Below, one piece after another: positions 57,854 through 64,000 of a DNA stretch of 64,000 nt. Source of the DNA: Insolitispirillum peregrinum (GTDB taxonomy: Bacteria; Pseudomonadota; Alphaproteobacteria; Rhodospirillales; Rhodospirillaceae); assembly GCF_042665255.1 (NCBI RefSeq), contig NZ_JBHTCD010000025.1; one strand, given 5' to 3'. The notes beneath the pieces are model-generated. The model saw only the letters and a program-made list of their open reading frames with translations, was not told the DNA's origin and searched no databases. The position numbers and the translations under genes were made by a program. Numbering within the stretch: the stretch's first letter is position 1; each line of letters begins with the position of its first letter.

Positions 57854-58984
57854 ATGTACACCATTCTGGTGGTGGATGATACACCTGACAACCTGCGCCT
57901 GATGGGGGCCCTGCTCAAGGACCGCTATCGGGTCAAGGTTGCGCGTGACGGGTTGCGCGGGCTGGAAATTGCCGCGACGCATCCACAGCCAGACCTGATT
58001 CTGCTGGACGTGATGATGCCGGAAATCGACGGTTTTGACGTCTGCCGCCGATTGAAGGCCGATACCAGAACGCGCGATATCCCGGTCATTTTCCTGACCG
58101 CAAAAAGTGAAGTCGCCGATGAGCAGCAGGGCTTTGATCTGGGAGCGGTCGATTACATCACCAAGCCGATCAGCCCGCCGACCCTGCTGGCGCGGGTGGA
58201 TACCCATCTGCGCCTGAAGGCCAGTGGCGATTTCCTGCGTGACCAGAATGCCTATCTGGAAGCCGAAGTGCAGCGCCGCAACCGCGAGCTGTCAGCGATT
58301 CAGGACGTGACGATCATGGCGCTGGCCAGTCTGGCCGAAACGCGCGACAGTGACACCGGCAACCATATCCTGCGCACCCAGCGGTACGTTGAGGTTCTGG
58401 CGCAAAAGCTGAGCACGCACCCGCGCTTTGCCGCCTTCCTGACGCCGGAAACGATTGCGATGATCGTCAAGTCGGCTCCGCTGCATGATATTGGCAAGGT
58501 TGGCATCCCTGATCGCATCCTGCTGAAGCCGGGCCGCTTTACCCCCGACGAGTTCGAAATCATGAAGCGCCATACCACTCTGGGCCGGGACGCCATCACG
58601 GCAGCAGAGCGCCATCTGGGGCTGGATGTGGATTTTCTGCGCTTTGCCAAGGAAATTGCCTATACCCATCAGGAAAAATGGGATGGCTCGGGCTATCCCG
58701 AGGGCCTCAAGGGGGACGATATCCCGGTTTCCGGTCGGCTGATGGCGGTGGCTGACGTCTATGATGCGCTGATTTCCCGCCGGGTTTACAAGCCGGGGAT
58801 GTCACACGAGCAGGCGACGGAGATCATCGCAAGGGGGCGGGGAAGCCACTTTGACCCCGACATGGTCGATGCCTTTCTTGAAATCGCCGGGCAGTTCCAC
58901 GCCATCGCCTTGCACCATGCCGACAGTGACGAAGAGCTGGAGGCAAAGAACGCCCATCTGGAAACCTTCGCGCCAGCGGGCTGA
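57854..58984 (+). CDS. Response regulator with HD-GYP domain (c-di-GMP phosphodiesterase)
   Basis: A 376-residue protein. The receiver domain (1-120) has phospho-acceptor D52 (LILLDVMMPEIDG) and the conserved Lys in YITKPI. A coiled-coil link (NAYLEAEVQRRNREL) leads to an HD-GYP domain with HDIGKVGIPDRIL, HTTLGRDAI and HQEKWDGSGYPEG, all catalytic elements kept, so hydrolysis of cyclic di-GMP is likely. AAAGGAGCGTTCCGC fixes the start at 57854. It is the output of the preceding phosphorelay. Confidence 0.93.
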   Translation: MYTILVVDDTPDNLRLMGALLKDRYRVKVARDGLRGLEIAATHPQPDLILLDVMMPEIDGFDVCRRLKADTRTRDIPVIFLTAKSEVADEQQGFDLGAVDYITKPISPPTLLARVDTHLRLKASGDFLRDQNAYLEAEVQRRNRELSAIQDVTIMALASLAETRDSDTGNHILRTQRYVEVLAQKLSTHPRFAAFLTPETIAMIVKSAPLHDIGKVGIPDRILLKPGRFTPDEFEIMKRHTTLGRDAITAAERHLGLDVDFLRFAKEIAYTHQEKWDGSGYPEGLKGDDIPVSGRLMAVADVYDALISRRVYKPGMSHEQATEIIARGRGSHFDPDMVDAFLEIAGQFHAIALHHADSDEELEAKNAHLETFAPAG

Positions 58985-59040
58985 TCTGCAGGCATCAGAG
59001 CTGTAAACCCTATTTTCTCTTTTATTTCAAAGGAATGGGG

Positions 59041-59189
59041 TCTGGGGCCGACTGGCCCCAGCGAGGTGTGGAGCAGCGCTCCACGTCCTTGGACCTGCGT
59101 GCGTTAAACCGGACGTGGGCACGCTGCTCCAAGCTTTTGTTCTGTCGCATTGTTTATGCGAAAACCGGTACCCACTTTTCGCACAATGC
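59041..59189. repeat. Composite intergenic repeat (copy 2)
   Basis: Three known modules in a row: GGGGCCGACTGGCCCC with GAGGTGTGGAGCAGCGCTCC (59041-59084, as at 29050-29091), GCGTGCGTTAAA with GGCACGCTGCTCC (59097-59130, as at 5658), and the palindrome GCATTGT...ACAATGC (59147-59189). It fills the space between the HD-GYP gene and dacB. Confidence 0.75.
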
Positions 59190-59190
59190 T

Positions 59191-60594
59191 TTAAAACTTC
59201 CCGTACCACTCCTTGACCAGCGCCTCTTCCTGCTCACGGGCGGCCTTCAGCCAGGCCTTGGCCGGGTCGCGGTAGCGGGCGTCGTCGCGGCTGTCAAAGG
59301 GCAGGGCATCGTACAGGCGGCGCTGCTCGGCATCGTCACTCATGATGCAAAAGGCCAGGTCCTTGCCGGTGGCGGTGGTCAGAATGCCGGACAGGGCACG
59401 GGCATAGAACATGGTGCCGGTCTTGGTCCGCAACAGCGGGGATGCGCCCGGGTCGTCGGCCATGAACGGATCGAGCTTGCGGCCCCGCAGCAAGGGTTTG
59501 ACGGCCACGCCATGGAACGCTGCGGTGGCGGCGTGGGCGGTCAGGGCGGCGCACTGGCCGGGGGTCATCTGCGACTGATCGGTCAGGCCCGAGGCGTTGT
59601 GCAGGACAAACGAGGTCTTGCTCCAGGCGACATTCGGCAGCATCTGCTGAACGGCGGCATTGATCTTGCCGCCCGCCTCTGCCGGGGTGGCGCTGGCGGT
59701 GGCTTGCAGGGCCAGCGTTTCCAGCATCATGTTGTTTGAATAATACAGGCCATCGCGCAGCAGGGTCGGCAACGGCTCGCTGGTATGGCTGGCCAGGGTG
59801 GTGGTGGCGCTGCTGCCTGCCGGGGCGGCCTGCGGAGCGGGGAGGGTGATTTTCTCCTGCCGGGCATAGACCGCAAACACCGACGCGGCGAACAGGCCGG
59901 GGTCCTTGACCGGCAGCCACTTGTCACCGCTGGTGAATGAGGCTGGCAGATCGACCAGCCCGGCGGGAGCCAGCGGAATTTCGCCGCCGGTGGCGGCTTT
60001 GGTCACGCCATCCTTGCCCTTGGGCCAGCGGACCAGAAAGCGCGACGAGTCCACCGCCAGCCCGCCCAACGGCGGGTTATAGGAAGCATCATCGGGTTGG
60101 CGTGGCTCGATGGCGGGCAGTGACGGAACCGCAGAGCCGTCATAAAGGAACCGGCCGCTGACCTTTTTGACCCCGGCCTGCGCCAGCGCCTTGGCCATCT
60201 GTTGCAGGTCTTCGTGAACCAGTGACGGATCACCGCCACCGACCAGCAGCAGGTCACCCTGGAGAACGCCCTTTTTGTCGATGCTGCCGGACGACAGCAG
60301 GCGGGTGGTAAAGCGGGTTTCGGCAGGCAGGCGGTCAAGGATCACCAGAGCCGCAGGCAGCTTGGCCACCGAGGCCGGGATATAGGGGGCGCGCACATCG
60401 CGGGCGAGCAGGACCTTGCCGCTATCGACCTCGATGACCGCATAGCCGGTGCGGGTCTCGGCCTGTGCGCTGGCAAGCGGGGCCACAGCACATCCCAGCA
60501 GGCCGACGGCCAGAAGGGTGTCTCGCAGTGAAGGGAGGCTCTGACGGCGGGCAGACTTCGGGCGGGCGGGCGTTACAGGCTGCACAGTTTCCAC
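59191..60594 (-). CDS. dacB: D-alanyl-D-alanine carboxypeptidase/endopeptidase (PBP4, S13 family)
   Basis: A 467-residue periplasmic penicillin-binding protein that trims or cuts peptidoglycan cross-links. The N-terminal signal region (hydrophobic 27-45, ending SAQA) precedes the catalytic motifs: S75-V-A-K78 (nucleophile), S286-N-N and K391-T-G. The insert between the first two motifs is typical of class C PBP4. It overlaps the extensin-like gene by 22 nt in a minus-strand operon chaC, extensin-like, dacB. Confidence 0.9.
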   Translation of the reverse strand: METVQPVTPARPKSARRQSLPSLRDTLLAVGLLGCAVAPLASAQAETRTGYAVIEVDSGKVLLARDVRAPYIPASVAKLPAALVILDRLPAETRFTTRLLSSGSIDKKGVLQGDLLLVGGGDPSLVHEDLQQMAKALAQAGVKKVSGRFLYDGSAVPSLPAIEPRQPDDASYNPPLGGLAVDSSRFLVRWPKGKDGVTKAATGGEIPLAPAGLVDLPASFTSGDKWLPVKDPGLFAASVFAVYARQEKITLPAPQAAPAGSSATTTLASHTSEPLPTLLRDGLYYSNNMMLETLALQATASATPAEAGGKINAAVQQMLPNVAWSKTSFVLHNASGLTDQSQMTPGQCAALTAHAATAAFHGVAVKPLLRGRKLDPFMADDPGASPLLRTKTGTMFYARALSGILTTATGKDLAFCIMSDDAEQRRLYDALPFDSRDDARYRDPAKAWLKAAREQEEALVKEWYGKF

Positions 60595-61223
60595 GGTCCA
60601 ATATCCAGATGCAGATGGTTTTCGTGATCTTTGTCCGAGTTCGGTGTCAGCACGACGCTGAACATGCCACAGGCTCCGCGGGCGACGTCACGCAGGAATG
60701 CGCCCTTGCTGCCGCCTGCCGACCAGTCTTTTTCCACGCTGATCCGGGTGCCGTTGGCCAGTTCGAAACCGGCGATGTCAATTGCCTTGCCAAAGGCGTG
60801 CTCGGACAGGCGCGACCGGTTGGAGGTGCGGCCGCGGCAATTGTAGCCACCGTAATGGAAAATCTTTTTCAGATCCTGCTGGAAATGCTGCCGGACTGCC
60901 GGACGAACGACGTTTTCCTCCCACAGCGACACCTGACGGGCCAGCGAGCAGTCAACCGTCACGGGCTTGTCGAGCGCAAAGGGGACTTCGGTCAGGGAAA
61001 TGGCCGTGCTGACGCCACAGGCCCCGCTCTGCGCCGTATCCGGCAGGCGGTTAAAGGCCACGCCGCGATAGGACAGGTCGATGATGCATGCCGGGCCGGT
61101 CAGATAGGTTGACGCGGGAACCTGTGTGCTGCGCTGTGCCGGGGGCGGAGAGCCGGCGCAGGCACTGAGCAGGGCCAGCAGGACGATCGGTATTAACGGG
61201 CGGAGGGAGAAGCTGGCAGGCAT
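60573..61223 (-). CDS. Extensin-like (PF06904) lipoprotein
   Basis: A 216-residue protein with a lipoprotein signal: LLALLSAC, the cysteine at 22 being the lipidation site. The C-terminal domain has cysteines and the histidines and aspartate SEHAFGKAIDIAGF and HENHLHLDIGP, which look like the zinc site of the M15/LD-carboxypeptidase fold to which the extensin-like family is related. A peptidoglycan role is therefore likely and fits the dacB neighbour. The start is at 61223, overlapping chaC by 31 nt. Confidence 0.85.
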   Translation of the reverse strand: MPASFSLRPLIPIVLLALLSACAGSPPPAQRSTQVPASTYLTGPACIIDLSYRGVAFNRLPDTAQSGACGVSTAISLTEVPFALDKPVTVDCSLARQVSLWEENVVRPAVRQHFQQDLKKIFHYGGYNCRGRTSNRSRLSEHAFGKAIDIAGFELANGTRISVEKDWSAGGSKGAFLRDVARGACGMFSVVLTPNSDKDHENHLHLDIGPWKLCSL

Positions 61224-61867
61224 TGTCTCACGGCGTGCAGGGAACGATCGGTGATGCCCAGCGCGTCCAGATGGGCGAGGGTCGAGCAAAGATACTCTGT
61301 ATTGCTGCCAAGATCACCGGTTGCTTTGGCAATAATTTTTGCCGTTTCGGCCACCGACAGTTTTCCGGCATAGCGCGGGCAGTGCTGGTTCATCACAAAG
61401 GCCAGAGCCGGGATTGACTGATCGGGGGTGCGCACTGGCAGCCAGCGCGGCAGATAGCCGTCCGAGACCATTTCCCGTCGCCACAGGATCGCCAGTTCCT
61501 CGCGCACCTGCGGCCCGGCGATGCGAAAGGCGACCCCCCGGCAGGACCCGCCGCGATCCAGTCCCAGCACCAGACCGGGGTGCTGGGGGGTGCCCCGGCC
61601 AGCCGGGGTCCACAGGCAAAAGCGACGGTGATAGCCGTGCAGGGTGGCCCGCTGGTGCTCGACCACATGCAGGGCCGGGTTCCACATCAGGGAGCCATAG
61701 CCAAAAATCCACGCATCTCCACCAGCCTGAACGCTGGCCGGGGCACTGGCGAGAGTCTGGTCGAGGGATTCGGCCATTTCCTCCGCGCTGGTCACGGGAA
61801 TCAGGCCCTTGCATGCGGCAACCATCCGCATCAGCGCACCATCTCGGATCTCTTCACGGGAAATCAC
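61193..61867 (-). CDS. chaC: ChaC-family gamma-glutamylcyclotransferase
   Basis: A 224-residue protein. The substrate-binding motif FGYGSLMW (55-62) and a catalytic Glu around 132 (LWRREM) match ChaC, which degrades glutathione to 5-oxoproline and Cys-Gly. The following VSDGYLPRWLPV and FVMNQHCPRYAG are also family stretches. It is the first gene of the three-gene minus-strand set. A role in glutathione turnover is unrelated to the two wall genes by any visible logic except shared transcription. Confidence 0.9.
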   Translation of the reverse strand: MISREEIRDGALMRMVAACKGLIPVTSAEEMAESLDQTLASAPASVQAGGDAWIFGYGSLMWNPALHVVEHQRATLHGYHRRFCLWTPAGRGTPQHPGLVLGLDRGGSCRGVAFRIAGPQVREELAILWRREMVSDGYLPRWLPVRTPDQSIPALAFVMNQHCPRYAGKLSVAETAKIIAKATGDLGSNTEYLCSTLAHLDALGITDRSLHAVRQCLPASPSAR

Positions 61868-62278
61868 AGCGCGGTCCTTGTTTTCAGCATTTTTTCCGAG
61901 GTCTTGAAACAGCCCCCGGCAGGCCAGGGCATCTCGTTGTTTTATATCGTGAGAAGAAGGTCAGATGCAAAGCGGCAGTCCATTTTTCCCACCGCGCCGG
62001 GAGCAGGTACGGCAAAAATCAAATAGCAGGATTACCTTATAAAAGCATAATCTTTCTGACTGTAGTGCTGCATGATCTGCATTCTGTGGGGGAAGTCACC
62101 GGCGGAAGGGAATTATGCATGTAAAATCATGGCCTTATACCTAGGTATAGGGCTGGAGATTGATAAAAAGTCTTGTATCTTTCCCAAGCGGCAGCCGTAT
62201 AGTAATTCCGGTTATGTGTCGGATAAGCAAAAAGAATGACCGTAACCGTAAAAAGTGGCCCAAAAAAACGGGGGCATC
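61868..62278. other. Gene-free divergent spacer with a 14-bp palindrome
   Basis: No gene is seen between chaC and the PAS sensor. It becomes AT-rich from 62020 onward. TATACCTAGGTATA (62136-62149) is a perfect palindrome and a possible operator. No clear -35/-10 pair could be set. Confidence 0.55.
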
Positions 62279-64000
62279 ATGGGAGGAGTTGTCGAATACC
62301 TGTCTGCCTCGGCGGTAGACAGCGTATTGTCGTCATTGCTGACTGGCTTGCCGGATGGCGTTGCCGTTTTTGACGGGAACGCCCGGCTGGTTGTTGCCAA
62401 TCCTGTTTGCGGTACCTTGCTGCGCTTGCCTGACGGCTTGATGCGGGCGGGGACGCCGTTGCGGGACATGGCTGCCTGCCGTCTGCATGCGGCGATTATC
62501 GCCGGTGCCGAACCGGGGGGATTGGCGCAACGGCTGGATGATGTGGAGGAGCGGGCTCGGCGCAGCCTGACGGACTCCCTTGAATTTCGTTTGCACCAGC
62601 CCGAAGGGGTGGTGCTGGAGGTTACCTCGCGCCCTGTCGCCATTCCGGCGGGGGGCGCATGGCGCAGTGGTCCGGGGTTCGTCTGGACCATCCGCGACAT
62701 TACCCGGCAGTGTCAGGCTGCCGAGGCGATGGCCCGCAGGCAGGAACGCTATGATCTGGCGTTGCAGTCGGCCAACGAAGGCCTGTATGACTGGGACATC
62801 GGCCACAACACCATTTTCTTTTCCGAGCGCCTGCGCGAGCTGTTCGGGCTGAGCGATCAGCAGCACAGCCCGGAGGACTGGTCCAGCCGCATTTATCCCG
62901 ATGACCGGCCCCTGTACAAGGCGGCCCACCGGGCGCACCTCAAGGGGCAGACGGCCCGCTTTGCCTGCGAATACCGCATGCAGACCGGCGATGGCCGCCT
63001 GTTGTGGGTGCGTCAGCACGGCATTGCGGTGCGGGATGCCGAAGGCCGGGCCGTGCGGCTGACCGGCTCGGTGGCCGATGTCAGCGAGTACCGCGAAGCA
63101 ACACGGGCGTTAAGGGCCAGCGAAGAACGCCACATGATGGCCATGCAGGCGCTGAACGAGGGTGTTTACGAATGGTCGCTGGCCGATGGGGTCGTTCATG
63201 TCAGCGAACGGTTGCAGATGCTGTTCGGCATGGCCCGCTCGTCGTTTCCGTCCGACAGCTGGGTTGACCGGGTTCACCCCGATGACCGGACCCGTTTCCT
63301 TTTGGCACAAAGGGCGTTGCTGAAGGGTGATGTTCCCCGCCTTGAAATGGATTATCGCCTGCGGTGGGGCGATCAGTCTGGCGGCGACGATGCGCCCGAG
63401 TGGCGTTGGGTTCGGCACCGTGGTGTGGCCATGCGGGATGCCCGTGGTCGGGTGGTGCGGGTGATTGGCTCGTCGGGGGATATCACCGACCAGCGCCGTG
63501 CCGAAGACGCGCTGCAGGAAAGCCAGCGGGCGCTGGATGCCGAGCGGGAAATCCTGCAGGCAACGCTGGAAAACATGGATCAAGGGATCTTCATGGCCGA
63601 CAGCGCCCAGCGGCTGGTGGCTCATAACAGCCGTTTTGGCCAAATGTTCGGGTTCGATCCGGGCGAAATCGTCAACGGCATGATGCTGGACGACATTTTG
63701 CGCCGCCTGTGGCAACGGGATGCCATTCCGCAGCCCTATGAACGGCTGCACGAGACCTTTCTGGGGGAAGAGTGCTGCCAGACGGTCAATACCCATGAAA
63801 TCCACCGCATGGAAGGGCAGGTGATCGAAGCCCGCAACGTGCCGCTGGGGGATGGCCGCTTTGTCCGCACCTTTACCGATGTCACCGCCCGCAAGCAGGC
63901 CGAAGCCGCCGTTCGCGAACTGATCGAGGCGATGCCGCTGCCGTTGGTGGTGACGGCGCTGGACAGTCATCATGTCCTTTATGCCAACCAGTGCGCCCAG
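62279..64000 (+). CDS. Multi-PAS sensor protein, 3' end beyond window
   Basis: An open frame of 574 codons that runs to the window edge. It starts MGGVVEYLSAS behind GGGGGCATC. Four PAS domains are visible: residues about 15-145 (LLTGLPDGVAVFDGNARL), 160-285 (ALQSANEGLYDWDIG, PDDRPLYKAAHRAHLKG), 290-420 (ALNEGVYEWSL, HPDDRTRFLLAQRALL) and 430-550 (TLENMDQGIFMADSAQRL). A fifth starts at about 555 (LIEAMPLPLVVTALD). Domains 2 and 3 are PAS_3 type and similar to each other. A histidine kinase, GGDEF or EAL output is expected after the edge but cannot be seen. No membrane segment is visible. Confidence 0.85.
   Translation, partial: MGGVVEYLSASAVDSVLSSLLTGLPDGVAVFDGNARLVVANPVCGTLLRLPDGLMRAGTPLRDMAACRLHAAIIAGAEPGGLAQRLDDVEERARRSLTDSLEFRLHQPEGVVLEVTSRPVAIPAGGAWRSGPGFVWTIRDITRQCQAAEAMARRQERYDLALQSANEGLYDWDIGHNTIFFSERLRELFGLSDQQHSPEDWSSRIYPDDRPLYKAAHRAHLKGQTARFACEYRMQTGDGRLLWVRQHGIAVRDAEGRAVRLTGSVADVSEYREATRALRASEERHMMAMQALNEGVYEWSLADGVVHVSERLQMLFGMARSSFPSDSWVDRVHPDDRTRFLLAQRALLKGDVPRLEMDYRLRWGDQSGGDDAPEWRWVRHRGVAMRDARGRVVRVIGSSGDITDQRRAEDALQESQRALDAEREILQATLENMDQGIFMADSAQRLVAHNSRFGQMFGFDPGEIVNGMMLDDILRRLWQRDAIPQPYERLHETFLGEECCQTVNTHEIHRMEGQVIEARNVPLGDGRFVRTFTDVTARKQAEAAVRELIEAMPLPLVVTALDSHHVLYANQCAQ

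Overview
The window is GC-rich bacterial DNA with dense operons, frequent 1-4 nt overlaps between genes, and gene content typical of an alphaproteobacterium. A Rhodospirillales-type host is likely: the intergenic palindromes built around AAAACCGGTTCCC are an alphaproteobacterial style, and TRAP and tricarboxylate uptake systems sit beside an OxyR-type regulator and PAS/HD-GYP signalling genes. The genus is inferred only loosely. No phage, plasmid or CRISPR locus is visible. The left edge cuts the first 17 codons of an IS5-type transposase.

Region 1 (about 0.3-21 kb) is a large Ter stress-response island. On the minus strand, from right to left, lie terD-type, terZ, terA, terB, terC, a HAD phosphatase, another terD, three vWA proteins (TerY type), a PP2C phosphatase, a protein kinase with a zinc ribbon, a membrane protein with a possible FHA-like tail, a small membrane protein, and a metabolite-making block (phosphoribosyltransferase-TRSP protein, HAD, StiP-type PRTase, CitE-like lyase). 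Divergently lie an ATP-grasp ligase, an OxyR with both redox cysteines, and a methyltransferase, ending in a strong terminator. This matches the known Ter plus TerY-P (vWA, kinase, phosphatase) plus biosynthetic-module arrangement, here with a peroxide sensor attached.

Region 2 (21-31.5 kb) holds tRNA-Met, a TonB siderophore receptor divergent from a FecBCDE-type iron ABC transporter (Fur-box-like site over the receptor promoter, and a ten-G tract as the ribosome site of the binding-protein gene), csaA, an RpiR regulator, a MITE-like repeat, a DUF4169 gene, an AbrB-family membrane protein, a hairpin-rich leader in front of an 84-residue protein, and tRNA-Thr.

Region 3 (31.5-43.2 kb) is a complete homoprotocatechuate meta-cleavage operon (hpaG1, G2, E, D, F, H, I) led by a TRAP transporter (dctPQM) and closed by an MFS gene. 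The MarR regulator hpaR is divergent, with palindromic operators TAACATGTTA. A second MarR of the same family converges on hpaR. The upstream 4-hydroxyphenylacetate hydroxylase and the succinate semialdehyde dehydrogenase are not in the window.

Region 4 (43.3-51.1 kb) has a GlcG-like gene, a second AbrB gene, a tripartite tricarboxylate transporter (tctCBA), and a divergent TctDE two-component system followed by a periplasmic binding protein. Region 5 (51.1-64 kb) has a Sel1-repeat protein, tRNA-Phe, a three-gene phosphorelay (kinase-less GAF sensor, large hybrid histidine kinase, HD-GYP response regulator), a cell-wall block (DacB-type carboxypeptidase, extensin-like lipoprotein, ChaC), and a multi-PAS sensor that runs off the right edge.

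Repeats tie the window together: several copies of a GCATTGT...ACAATGC palindrome, a roughly 100-bp composite block found at 5.7 and 59.1 kb, and two elements bounded by CAGTACACGACAG-type inverted ends at 10.3 and 28.9 kb.
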